NCBI RefSeq assembly: GCF_001875325.1
Contig: NZ_MDDC01000007.1
Coordinates: forward strand, 1 to 64,000
DNA length: 64,000 nucleotides
Direction: 5' to 3'
Source of the DNA: Neomoorella thermoacetica
GTDB taxonomy: Bacteria > Bacillota > DSM-521 > Neomoorellales > Neomoorellaceae
In this document: in pieces, positions 32,267 to 40,130 of the stretch
Layout: each line of letters begins with the position of its first letter
How positions within the stretch are numbered: position 1 is the stretch's first letter
Position numbers and translations under genes: made by a program
The notes under the pieces: generated by a model
The model's database searches: none
Told to the model about the DNA's origin: nothing
Seen by the model: the letters and a program-made list of their open reading frames with translations, nothing else

Positions 32267-33070
32267 TTAAAAATTAAAGGCTTCCATCAGCTTTACGACC
32301 GCCGGGAATCCGATCGTCATCATGACCGGCACGAGCATGCAAAGCAGGATCGGCACCGTGATCTTTACGCTGAGCTTGCCGGCCGCTTCCATGATTTCGT
32401 AGCGCCGAACCATGCGCATCTGGGCGGCGTGGCTTTTCATGGCTTCCGCCAGCGGCGCGCCGTAACGGTAGGACTGGACGATCACCCGGGCTAGGGCACG
32501 TAACTCGTCCACGTCGCACCTTTCGGCCATCTCCTCCAGGGCGTCAGCGAGGTTCTTTCCTACCCCGTAGTCGCGCATCACCCGGCCCACCTCTTCGGCC
32601 AGGGGACCGCCTACGCTTCTGGCCGCTTCGGTCAGGGCCAGGGGCAGGTCGGCCCCGGCGGACAAAGCCGTCGAAAACAGCACGGAAAAATCGGCCAGGG
32701 AGAGCCGGATGGCGCTTTTGCGGTCGCCAGCCTTTTCGTTCAACCACATGTTGGGCACGAAATATAGAAGCGGAGCCAAGAGGACCAACCAGAAGAAATC
32801 GAGGCCGAAAGCCATAAGCGGCAGCAGCAAGACGACGGTCCCGGCCACCAAGGCCAACCGGAGCCCGGCGAAATAGGCTGGGTCCATTTCTAGTCCGGCT
32901 TGAGCCAGCTTCCGGGCGAGGGACGTCCGCTCGTCCTCAGACACCCACTTAAGGCCCGTCCGGCAGAGCGTTTCCCGCACCTGGCGGGAATCAAAATTCA
33001 AGACGTTTTTTAGGGATGGCGTGAGGATCGCCAGGGCGGCGAAGACGGAAGCCAAAGCGACTTGGTTCAA
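32267..33070 (-). CDS. tadC: Tad system 1 membrane platform protein TadC (T2SSF)
   Basis: 267 residues, TTG start behind GGAGCTGA. Membrane helices near residues 70-115, T2SSF bundle (RLSLADFSVLFSTALSAGAD; VIVQSYRYGAPLAEAMKSH), C-terminal membrane helix (ITVPILLCMLVPVMMTIGF). It lies upstream of the pilins and not beside tadB-1, so system 1 is split around its pilin genes. Confidence 0.85.
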   Translation of the reverse strand: MNQVALASVFAALAILTPSLKNVLNFDSRQVRETLCRTGLKWVSEDERTSLARKLAQAGLEMDPAYFAGLRLALVAGTVVLLLPLMAFGLDFFWLVLLAPLLYFVPNMWLNEKAGDRKSAIRLSLADFSVLFSTALSAGADLPLALTEAARSVGGPLAEEVGRVMRDYGVGKNLADALEEMAERCDVDELRALARVIVQSYRYGAPLAEAMKSHAAQMRMVRRYEIMEAAGKLSVKITVPILLCMLVPVMMTIGFPAVVKLMEAFNF

Positions 33071-33118
33071 GAGGAATTCAGCTCCTTTCGCGAATTAAGG
33101 TATGGCTGTAAAAGCCGA

Positions 33119-33397
33119 TTATTTCCATTGGGCCTTGAGCGGCCAGCCGAAATAATAGCTGAGCAACCACGTAACAAGAAGAAACAAAAGGATTAATGAT
33201 GGCTCAATTAAATTATCATATCCTTTAGATACGTTGAAGGGTTTTTGCATGAAAATGGAAAATTCTCTCCATAAATTATCTAACCGTTCAAGGTTTATCT
33301 TAGGTATCTTACTGGGTTGGCTTTGCTCCATCTTTACGTTGTTTTTAAATCTTTGTTTGTTTGACCTTTTGTTAGGGGTATTGCTCGCAATCATCAT
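33119..33397 (-). CDS. Small protein with C-terminal membrane helix
   Basis: Up to 92 residues. The first half is polar and Lys/Asn-rich; the end (IEPSLILLFLLVTWLLSYYF) is a single membrane segment. The start is uncertain: 33397 has GGGGG 14 bases upstream, and an internal ATG at 33331 is an option. The opposite strand has a hydrophobic frame (33234-33455), but that follows from complementing Lys-rich codons and opposes the operon direction. Confidence 0.5.
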   Translation of the reverse strand: MMIASNTPNKRSNKQRFKNNVKMEQSQPSKIPKINLERLDNLWREFSIFMQKPFNVSKGYDNLIEPSLILLFLLVTWLLSYYFGWPLKAQWK

Positions 33398-33487
33398 TCA
33401 TTTAATCTACACCCCCATTCACGAGTTTTTTCATGAGGAGCTAACACCCAAATAGATACAGTAGTCTTCGAAAACTGGGAAGCCGCT

Positions 33488-33622
33488 TCAGGGCATATAA
33501 AGGCGGTGGAAAACAAGAATTCCTAAAACCCACAGCGCTAAGATGATATCCAGCCACATTATCCATCCCGGCCATTCCATCCGGCGCACTTCTTTCCAAG
33601 CGTTTCGCAACTTTTCCCGCAT
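33488..33622 (-). CDS. 44-residue membrane protein
   Basis: ATG at 33622 behind AAGGGG. MREKLRNAWKEVRRMEWPGW is a basic amphipathic start, then IMWLDIILALWVLGILVFHR spans the membrane. No family known. It fits a group of tiny membrane proteins made after tadG. Confidence 0.6.
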   Translation of the reverse strand: MREKLRNAWKEVRRMEWPGWIMWLDIILALWVLGILVFHRLYMP

Positions 33623-33634
33623 ATCGACATCCCC

Positions 33635-33805
33635 TTATGGCAACATATACCCCAAACCCAGCCCGAGCAAAAAGCCAAACCAGAATTCCAACAGCAGGGC
33701 TGCCGGCTCGCACAGGCTTTCCAACCCCTTCCAGTGGACAAAAGGCTCCGCGAAAAAAGCGGCGCGACGCCGTGCCGCTTCGTGCAATTGTTTGATCATT
33801 TCCAT
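33635..33805 (-). CDS. 56-residue membrane protein coupled to tadG
   Basis: The ATG at 33805 overlaps the tadG-like stop (TGATG), with GGAAGG upstream. MEMIKQLHEAARRRAAFFAE, then ALLLEFWFGFLLGLGLGYML as one membrane helix. Function unknown; coupling suggests a pilus-assembly accessory. Confidence 0.6.
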   Translation of the reverse strand: MEMIKQLHEAARRRAAFFAEPFVHWKGLESLCEPAALLLEFWFGFLLGLGLGYMLP

Positions 33806-34968
33806 CAATCCTTCCAGCAAGCGTCAGGCGGCGCTTTGGTCCATTTGCCCACGTCGTTCACCGGGCCGGTATAGTCGCCCGTCTGGCTCTTGGGGTCCCG
33901 GTAGAAAGTGCCGCCCTGACCGCAAGCGTCGACGCTGTATTGGTCTTGGAAAACGTTGAACAGCCTGGCGAAAAGCCCGTTAAACAACGTGCGCCCGTAG
34001 ACCGTCACCGAAGGATAGTAGGGGTCGTTCCGTGACTCGTGGACCACGAGCTTCCAGATCCACGACAATTTGCCCATAGGGGGCGTATTGGCCGCGTAGA
34101 AAGCGTGGGCAGCGTCGTCGGCGAACATATCCACCGACGGTAAGCCGCCCTGCTGGTTGGCTCGTTTGATGGCCTCGATCTGGCCGATAACCTGCTGAAC
34201 CCAGCCCCGTTTTCTGCTCAGTTTGTCGAAAGCGTAGGACGCTTCATGCTGGCATCGCTCGCATTCGGTACAGGCTCCTTCGTGGTATCGTTCGTCCCAA
34301 CGGCAATAGTCGCAGCTCTCCTGGCAAAGCCAATTCGCCTCGCGCCACGCGTACCACCATGAGCTCCAATCGTTGATCACGGCATTCATGCTGTAAAGAT
34401 CCCGTCCGGCCAAAACCCGTGCCACGCTGTCCTGGTAGGGGTACGCCGCCCACGCCAGGGCTTGCCGCACCGCCTCAGTCATATCGTTTTCTACCTTGGC
34501 TATCTGGGCTGGGTCGGTCCCCCAGACGCCCGAAGTTATGTCGTAGGTCACCCAGCGGTCGTCTACGTTAAACCAGCAAGATCCACCGCCGCAAGAACAC
34601 GGCGGAGCGCAGAAATCACGCCAACCCCCTTCGTCGATAAGCCGCCTCTCGTCGCCGACGATGCCGGAGATCGTCACCGTCCCGCACGACGAACACCAGC
34701 ACGTGTCTTTGCTACAGTGTTCTTCCTGGCCCCGGTCCGTGACCACGTCGATCTTGACCCAGCGGTGGACGCCGGACGTGGCCGCAGCCAGGGCCGCCGC
34801 GTCCGAGGCCGTCTGAGTCTGCTCGCGGATGATAAGTGCCCGGCCGAATTCGGCTACGCCCGCGAAAAGCAGCGTAAGCATGACCACCACGGCCGCGGTC
34901 AGGATAAATATGGCCCCCGACTCGTCACTCGTACACCGTCGAGAAATCCCACCAGCCGAAAGTCGCAT
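33805..34968 (-). CDS. Cysteine-rich TadG-like protein
   Basis: 387 residues. ESGAIFILTAAVVVMLTLLF and FGRALIIREQTQTASDAAAL are the TadG-like N-terminal helix. The outside part has many Cys in tight groups (CSKDTCWCSSC; CAPPCSCGGGSC; CQESCDYCRW; CTECERCQ) and Trp-rich patches. Such cysteine packing points to many disulfides or metal sites in the extracellular domain. The thiol membrane protein at 30.4-31.2 kb could supply the oxidation. Confidence 0.75.
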   Translation of the reverse strand: MRLSAGGISRRCTSDESGAIFILTAAVVVMLTLLFAGVAEFGRALIIREQTQTASDAAALAAATSGVHRWVKIDVVTDRGQEEHCSKDTCWCSSCGTVTISGIVGDERRLIDEGGWRDFCAPPCSCGGGSCWFNVDDRWVTYDITSGVWGTDPAQIAKVENDMTEAVRQALAWAAYPYQDSVARVLAGRDLYSMNAVINDWSSWWYAWREANWLCQESCDYCRWDERYHEGACTECERCQHEASYAFDKLSRKRGWVQQVIGQIEAIKRANQQGGLPSVDMFADDAAHAFYAANTPPMGKLSWIWKLVVHESRNDPYYPSVTVYGRTLFNGLFARLFNVFQDQYSVDACGQGGTFYRDPKSQTGDYTGPVNDVGKWTKAPPDACWKD

Positions 34969-35365
34969 CGGTCGTGAAATTCACCTCCCACGGCCCTATA
35001 AATGGCGCGTATAAAGCTACATGGGGGTAGCTAGCGGTGGCGGTCACCGAATGCTGGCGGTAGCCGTCTTGGCGGGTTAAACTCACAGTCACCCGCCCGT
35101 AGGTCCGGGGGAAATACATCTTTGCCAGATCTTCGGCTTTCATATAGCCTGCCGTCGTGTCCCCCGTTAACACCGCTTCGCGCGCCGCTTCCCGTGCGAT
35201 GCGGTGGAGGTAGACGTAATCCCGCACGAGGGAAATCGTACCGGCGATCGCGAAGAAAAAGACCGTGAGGAGGACGACGGAAAAGACCAGCTCGATCAGG
35301 ACGCTGCCTTTCTCTGTCGTTAATCGAATTCTTGCGGGTGCCGGAACCTGTATTCCATTGAGCAA
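34925..35365 (-). CDS. TadE-like pseudopilin
   Basis: 146 residues. TTG start supported by GGAGGGAGG just upstream. TEKGSVLIELVFSVVLLTVF is the TadE/prepilin motif with Glu at +5 or +6. The rest is a beta-rich outside domain. It overlaps both neighbours by about 45 bases. Confidence 0.75.
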   Translation of the reverse strand: MLNGIQVPAPARIRLTTEKGSVLIELVFSVVLLTVFFFAIAGTISLVRDYVYLHRIAREAAREAVLTGDTTAGYMKAEDLAKMYFPRTYGRVTVSLTRQDGYRQHSVTATASYPHVALYAPFIGPWEVNFTTDATFGWWDFSTVYE

Positions 35366-35718
35366 GAAGCCTCCCTCCTTATTACCCCAGCCTTAAAGGG
35401 CCAGACGGACACCCGCGGCACGGCGGTCACTTCCGCTTTCGCCCGGTCGCCCTCTCCCCAGACGCTAACTTGCACGCTCGCCGGGTCGAAAAAGACGTAA
35501 GCCCACTTGCCCATGATGGATTTGGCCAGAGCGGCCGCCTGGCCGGCGTCGGCCACCACGGCGTATTTCCGCGCGGCCTCGAAAGCCGCTTCCTGGGCAA
35601 AGGCCCCGCCGATCCCCCAGAAGCTCGTTATGAAAAGGCCGGCGAGGAAAGCCCAGAAAATCAAGAACGCGAACGCAAACTCGACCAGGACGCCGCCGCG
35701 GCGATCGCGAAAACGCAT
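35320..35718 (-). CDS. TadE-like pseudopilin
   Basis: 132 residues. RRGGVLVEFAFAFLIFWAFL: prepilin-like site then membrane helix, followed by AQEAAFEAARKYAVVADAGQ and a beta domain. First gene of the pilus run, with GGGGGG before the ATG. Upstream lies the terminator of the XRE-ImmA-PIN operon, so the pilus promoter should be close to 35720. Confidence 0.75.
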   Translation of the reverse strand: MRFRDRRGGVLVEFAFAFLIFWAFLAGLFITSFWGIGGAFAQEAAFEAARKYAVVADAGQAAALAKSIMGKWAYVFFDPASVQVSVWGEGDRAKAEVTAVPRVSVWPFKAGVIRREASCSMEYRFRHPQEFD

Positions 35719-35734
35719 TCGGCATTCCCCCCAG

Positions 35735-35774
35735 AAAAAAAACTCCCCTCAGACCTTTGAAACTGTCTGAGGGG
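35735..35774 (-). terminator. Rho-independent terminator of the XRE-ImmA-PIN operon
   Basis: CCCCTCAGACAGTTTC and its mirror GGTCTGAGGGG followed by eight T on the minus strand. Confidence 0.92.
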
Positions 35775-35799
35775 ACTAGAGGTAAAAACAGGAAACTAT

Positions 35800-36378
35800 T
35801 TACTTTGGTGCATTAGTTAAAAACCTATGTAATGCTTCAGAAAAACTGTAATCAGGTAGTACCCTACGTTTTCGTTTCATTTCAGCCCATATGCATTCGC
35901 CTTCATTTTGTGAAATTATACCTTCATGGCAAGCCTTACACAAAATATCATCCGTGGATATTAAATCCAAACTATATTTTCTGCAATACATAGCCACATC
36001 CGAAAGATTATTGCTGGCCACCGTGCCGCCATTATATCTTACCCATGCCATGACAGCCGCTTCGCCTTTTCCCATGATTTTTCCATAAGTGCCATTTATT
36101 AATCTCTTAAATTCTTCCGCTATTTCCCCTACCGCCGGCAAGTGGCATTGTTGGAATATACCATTAGAAATTTCCGTTTCAAGCAATTGATACACCCATC
36201 CGTACCGCGTACGCTTCAGCTTTTTAAATTCATCCTTTACAACCGAAGGAATTAATATGTTTTCGCCGAATAACGATTTAAGGATATCAATTCGTTGAAC
36301 CCATAAAAATGATGCTAAGCAATCGTTATCAAATACATAAGGGGTTTTAGATGAAAATGGCCTCATCGCCGCCATCAT
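35800..36378 (-). CDS. PIN-domain-like nuclease (toxin candidate)
   Basis: About 192 residues. PYVFDNDCLASFLWVQR gives the first acidic residue of a PIN fold, IPSVVKDEFKKLKR the second, and GKGEAAVMAWVRYNGGTVAS with NNLSDVAMYC the later ones; DLISTDDILCKAC ends the core. PIN enzymes are metal-dependent RNases. It overlaps immA. Three ATGs in a row follow GGGGGAG; the middle one (36378) has the best spacing. Confidence 0.72.
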   Translation of the reverse strand: MMAAMRPFSSKTPYVFDNDCLASFLWVQRIDILKSLFGENILIPSVVKDEFKKLKRTRYGWVYQLLETEISNGIFQQCHLPAVGEIAEEFKRLINGTYGKIMGKGEAAVMAWVRYNGGTVASNNLSDVAMYCRKYSLDLISTDDILCKACHEGIISQNEGECIWAEMKRKRRVLPDYSFSEALHRFLTNAPK

Positions 36379-37108
36379 CATCCTCTCCCCCATAAATTAT
36401 GTCTTCTAATCCAGCTTCTATAAGCAATTCCTCATAACGGCCAAAGGATATGAGTCCTTGTTCCAGAGCACGCTTGGCTTTCTCCGCATAATCCGAAATA
36501 ATGATTCGGTCATTGGTTGGACGATATAAGTCAGTATTGTACCCAAGTTCTTTCGCCGTCCGCACAACGCCTTTACTCATTCGTTCAGACATAGCAGAAT
36601 CAATGACGCCCAATTCTTGAAGCCTTATTAACATCGCTTGATGGCTGAGCCCCAAAAATTGCTCTAAAAAAATCACCGCCGCTATATCCATTGACGTGCC
36701 GTGTTTCGTGAGATACCTTTTGATGGCTTCGTCCGGGGCCAAGAAATAGGCCGCGTATAGATCGGCCTCTCTTTCAGTCTGACTTTTAGAGTTAAAATTC
36801 ATGACTTTGCATGCTCTGCCGACCATCTCCGGGTTATAGCGCAAATGAAAAAGTTCATGAGCGGCGGTAAAATTTTGATGGCCCAAAGTACGAGCTGAGT
36901 TTATCAAAATCAATTGGGTATCACCTTTACGCATAAACAATCCTGATATTTCGCTTTCCAGAGGCTCTTTTATTACGGAAATTCCATTTGATTGTAAGAG
37001 TTTCCAGATGTCTATCGGAACCAAATTATTAAAACCGAAAACCTCCCTGCTTTCCTGAGCTCTAACGCGGGCTCGCCGCCTTAAATCCGTAGAAGCCAAG
37101 TTAAACAT
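36347..37108 (-). CDS. immA: ImmA/IrrE-family metallopeptidase
   Basis: 253 residues. NFTAAHELFHLRYNPE is the HExxH zinc motif, and SQTEREADLYAAYFLAP the third-ligand helix. It is longer than ImmA of ICEBs1, with an extra helical C-terminal domain ending in an acidic tail (GGEDDDGGDE). ImmA-type proteases cut XRE repressors and release expression of mobile-element or toxin genes. It overlaps both the XRE gene and the PIN gene. Confidence 0.9.
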   Translation of the reverse strand: MFNLASTDLRRRARVRAQESREVFGFNNLVPIDIWKLLQSNGISVIKEPLESEISGLFMRKGDTQLILINSARTLGHQNFTAAHELFHLRYNPEMVGRACKVMNFNSKSQTEREADLYAAYFLAPDEAIKRYLTKHGTSMDIAAVIFLEQFLGLSHQAMLIRLQELGVIDSAMSERMSKGVVRTAKELGYNTDLYRPTNDRIIISDYAEKAKRALEQGLISFGRYEELLIEAGLEDIIYGGEDDDGGDEAIFI

Positions 37109-37466
37109 TATACGTCTCCTCTCCCTTTACCAATTTACGCAAACTGTCAAGATTTAGGAGAAACCGTTTTGCTTTAGCGATTACTTCAAGATCCTCGTCT
37201 TTTAAGTCTTTAGCCCGGAAAGCCAAAGCAACCTCGGTATCCTTTACATCCTTTCCAACGTCAATAAAATAGGCCAAATCATAACCAAATAAATCCGCCA
37301 TTTGGGATAAAGTGCTTAAATCAATTTCCCTTGCCCCGGTTTCAAAATAAGATACCTGTTCGCGAGTAATGCCCAAAAACTTTGCAACCTGGCTTTGGGT
37401 AAACCCCGCATTTTCTCTGGCAATCTTCAATTTTTTCCCTAATTCTTTATAAAGCTTTTCCGACAT
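37101..37466 (-). CDS. XRE-family repressor (ImmR-like)
   Basis: 121 residues. KKLKIARENAGFTQSQVAKF with LGITREQVSYFETGAREIDL is the HTH. The C-terminal part (VALAFRAKDLKDEDLEVIAK) is the oligomerising/cleavable tail. A perfect 20-bp palindrome overlaps its promoter. It would repress the operon until ImmA cleaves it. Confidence 0.9.
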   Translation of the reverse strand: MSEKLYKELGKKLKIARENAGFTQSQVAKFLGITREQVSYFETGAREIDLSTLSQMADLFGYDLAYFIDVGKDVKDTEVALAFRAKDLKDEDLEVIAKAKRFLLNLDSLRKLVKGEETYNV

Positions 37467-37508
37467 ACATTAAAAGTCTCCTTTCGTATTAGAAATCTAT
37501 TATAAATT

Positions 37509-37539
37509 ATTATACCAGATTGTAACTTATTTGTTACAA
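37509..37539 (-). promoter_or_regulatory. Promoter and operator of the XRE operon
   Basis: TTGTAACAAATAAGTTACAA is a perfect palindrome (37520-37539) covering the probable -35. TATAAT lies at 37514-37509 on the minus strand. Self-repression by the XRE protein is expected. Confidence 0.75.
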
Positions 37540-37569
37540 CTAATTTATTACAAAACCCGCGCGGGAAAG

Positions 37570-37599
37570 CCCACCCCTTTATGGGTAGGAGGATGTCAG
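37570..37599 (+). repeat. Solo right-end hairpin of the GGATGTCAG family
   Basis: CCCACCCCTTTATGGGTAGG then AGGATGTCAG. The end is the same as TnpB element 2 (41143). No transposase nearby. Confidence 0.65.
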
Positions 37600-37603
37600 T
37601 CAC

Positions 37604-37636
37604 AAAAAAACCGGGAAAGGGCATTCCCTTTCCCGG
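37604..37636 (-). terminator. Rho-independent terminator of the 792-residue protein gene
   Basis: CCGGGAAAGGG/CCCTTTCCCGG hairpin with seven T after it on the minus strand. Confidence 0.92.
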
Positions 37637-37653
37637 CCAAACGCCGATCTAAA

Positions 37654-40032
37654 TCATCCTACCAATTCCCCGTGTATCCCAGGCTCTTTCGGCCCGGTCG
37701 GGGGAGCGGGTGTCTTAATGACTTCGATTGGGGTAGAAGCCTTGTTATTGGCCGGATTGGCGTCCGGCACGTCGGGCCAGGCTTCCGCTCGTACGGTATA
37801 CGTTCCAGAATTCCTGACGGTGAAATGGTACGGGCCGACAAGTTTCGTTTCACCCGGGCCTAACGTTTCGGTGAACGTCTGCCGTCCTTCCGGTCCGTCC
37901 GCCGTCACGGTGACTTTGACCGTGCTGGGCGAATCATCCACCCGCTTAATGCGGATATTCGCCCCGGCTATCGCCATGCTGTTGGGCAGCCAGCTTAAAC
38001 GAATCGGGCTTTGGACCGGCCACATTTCCACCGCCACGTCGCAGTTTGCCCGCACGGGGACCTTCACCGTAGCTACGTTGTCGCCGTAATTGATCTCCGG
38101 GACGTAGTTGTTGACCCGCGTGTTTGCCGGCGAAACCCCGGCGTCCAACGGCGGATAGTCCACGTTGACCGCCGCGGCCAGAACCGTCTCGGAAACGCCG
38201 TTCGGCGCCGTCCAATCGAACGTCGCTTCGAAGGAATCGCCGGTATTTTTGACCTCGGCAAGGTAACGCTTGACGCCAAGGGAATCGTAGGAGTCCTTTT
38301 CGTAGAGCATCTCTTTACCAGAAGCGTCCTTAAGGGTCGCATGGTAGAACGGCCCCTGGCCGCCGACCTGGTGGAACGCGCCCACGGACACCCAGCCGTA
38401 CCAATCCCCGCCCAGGATGTCGTTGGGCGATTTTGTCACCGTAAATTTGACCCTGGCGGTGTATTTATGCCCAGGTTCGGCCTTCTGGCCCGCCGGCACG
38501 CCGGTGTCGACGATCTCGGCCTTCATGTCGAACGGCAGCATGGCCCAGACGTAGATCCCGTTGGAATGGGTGAGGGCCATGACGGAGAACCTCGCCTCCG
38601 GCTCCAGGGAGCCCATGGAAATCTGGCCGCTGATCCCGGTGCCGAAAGCCTCGCCCGTGGGCCTGAGCTCATCCATAGTGATGGCGCCGTATTTGTTATA
38701 GCCGTTCATGGCGTCCAGAAGGGCGATGGCCGGGGCCTGGTTCGGCGTCTCGCCCGGGGCTGTACCCTCGATTCCCGGACGGCTCCCCTGGGTGCCGACC
38801 ATGACCGTCGCGCCGTTCTGGTAGCGCCACACCACCGGGGCCGTGCCGACCTTGCTGCCGAAGTAAACTCGCTTGACCTCGTTGCCGTTCCTGTCGACCA
38901 CGAGCAAGCCGCCCTGGCCGTCCAGGTCTTTCCGGGTGCCGATCGGCACGTAGACGTTGCTGCCCGTGAGAGCCGGCGACCTGTGGGTGAAGGTTACGCC
39001 GGGGAAGTAGTAGTGCCAGGCTTCAATTAATTGACCTTGCTGGATATTGAATTTATAAACGTTTGCCCGGCTGTCGTTGTAGTAGGCCGCCTTTTCGTCC
39101 GGATCCACGGCGAAAGAGGCGACGGCCGAGCTGCGGGTGGATAATCGTGAATAATTTGGATAGCTTCCTTCTAACTTTCCATCTGCACGTTCGGTTAAAA
39201 AGTCACTAAACTTATAGTAGTATACGAATCCTTCATTATCTAGGCCATTATCACATCCTATTAGAAATCCTCCATTTAACGGTCCTGGTGACGAGGAAGT
39301 ACGAATAGCTGGAACGTCGATTTTAATAACATTTCTTTTCGCTTCATTTAAAGGATCTGTCCACAACAAGACCCATGGCTTGTTACCGGAAGCGGTTACA
39401 GCTACGGTATGGCCGTTCCATGTGGTTACGTATGGGGCTGAAGTAATGTCCGTCGCGCTTACGTTCGGATCGATGTCGCTAGGAGGTAAATTGAATTTAA
39501 CACTAGCCGGATTAACATTATCAATGTCCGTCACGTCTACAATCGCCAGGTTGCCGTTCTTGAGGCCGATATAGATATACTTCCGATTTCCATCCTCAAA
39601 ATAAGTTGGATCGCTATACGTAGTCCCTTTGTCGTGAAGGTCCAGGGTAGCATAAGGCGGCGTGTTGGCCATCTGGGTAAAACCTTTCTTGCCCGCGTCT
39701 TTCAGCTTATCGATGTCTAGCTTCCAGAACATCAGCCACGTAGTCCCCGGCCCGCCGGCGGCCACCAGATAAGCCCCATCCCGGCCCCACCGCTTGCCGC
39801 TAAGGATCAAAGGTTGGCTGAAGGATTTACCGAATTCATCCTTCATCAACGGCCAGAAAGCGGCGTTGCCATAGGAGAAGGATTCGCGATTCCTCTCGTC
39901 AGTGAAGCCGAAAGTTTTGACTTCGGTTCCATAATTGGGGTCGTAAGACGCCTTGGCCCATACTGGAATAACAGATATCATTAGAAAGGACAACAGGGTT
40001 AAAATGGAAATTGTACTCTTTAACTTACGCAT
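37654..40032 (-). CDS. Large secreted beta-propeller-like surface protein
   Basis: 792 residues with a signal peptide (ISILTLLSFLMISVIPVWA). The N-terminal 480 residues repeat short blade-like units (YIYIGLKNGNLAIVDVTDID; NVYVPIGTRKDLDGQGGLLV; GATVMVGTQGSRPG) as in PQQ/WD-type propellers. CARDB-like or Ig-like domains follow (EAWPDVPDANPANNKASTPI). Codons between about 39140 and 39700 are clearly more AT-rich than the rest, which suggests mosaic origin. A 147-base second copy of its 5' region lies at 40996-41142, next to TnpB element 2. Confidence 0.75.
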   Translation of the reverse strand: MRKLKSTISILTLLSFLMISVIPVWAKASYDPNYGTEVKTFGFTDERNRESFSYGNAAFWPLMKDEFGKSFSQPLILSGKRWGRDGAYLVAAGGPGTTWLMFWKLDIDKLKDAGKKGFTQMANTPPYATLDLHDKGTTYSDPTYFEDGNRKYIYIGLKNGNLAIVDVTDIDNVNPASVKFNLPPSDIDPNVSATDITSAPYVTTWNGHTVAVTASGNKPWVLLWTDPLNEAKRNVIKIDVPAIRTSSSPGPLNGGFLIGCDNGLDNEGFVYYYKFSDFLTERADGKLEGSYPNYSRLSTRSSAVASFAVDPDEKAAYYNDSRANVYKFNIQQGQLIEAWHYYFPGVTFTHRSPALTGSNVYVPIGTRKDLDGQGGLLVVDRNGNEVKRVYFGSKVGTAPVVWRYQNGATVMVGTQGSRPGIEGTAPGETPNQAPAIALLDAMNGYNKYGAITMDELRPTGEAFGTGISGQISMGSLEPEARFSVMALTHSNGIYVWAMLPFDMKAEIVDTGVPAGQKAEPGHKYTARVKFTVTKSPNDILGGDWYGWVSVGAFHQVGGQGPFYHATLKDASGKEMLYEKDSYDSLGVKRYLAEVKNTGDSFEATFDWTAPNGVSETVLAAAVNVDYPPLDAGVSPANTRVNNYVPEINYGDNVATVKVPVRANCDVAVEMWPVQSPIRLSWLPNSMAIAGANIRIKRVDDSPSTVKVTVTADGPEGRQTFTETLGPGETKLVGPYHFTVRNSGTYTVRAEAWPDVPDANPANNKASTPIEVIKTPAPPTGPKEPGIHGELVG

Positions 40033-40092
40033 GGCACATTCCTCCCCACTTCAGGATTTTTTAACATTGAAAAAATCACCTCCTGAAAAAAT

Positions 40093-40116
40093 AAAAAAGC
40101 GCCCGTTTGAGGGCGC
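40093..40116 (-). terminator. Rho-independent terminator of the stalk-domain gene
   Basis: GCGCCCTCAAACGGGCGC hairpin and T run on the minus strand. Confidence 0.9.
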
Positions 40117-40130
40117 ATACTTGAAGTTTT

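Noticed and set aside
33234-33455. Plus-strand 73-residue membrane protein
   Set aside because: It is hydrophobic because it is the complement of Lys/Asn-rich codons on the minus strand, and every neighbouring gene runs the other way. The minus-strand frame is preferred.
39140-39700. Diversity-generating retroelement acting on the 792-residue protein
   Set aside because: There is no reverse transcriptase and no template repeat with A-specific changes; differences are codon-wide.
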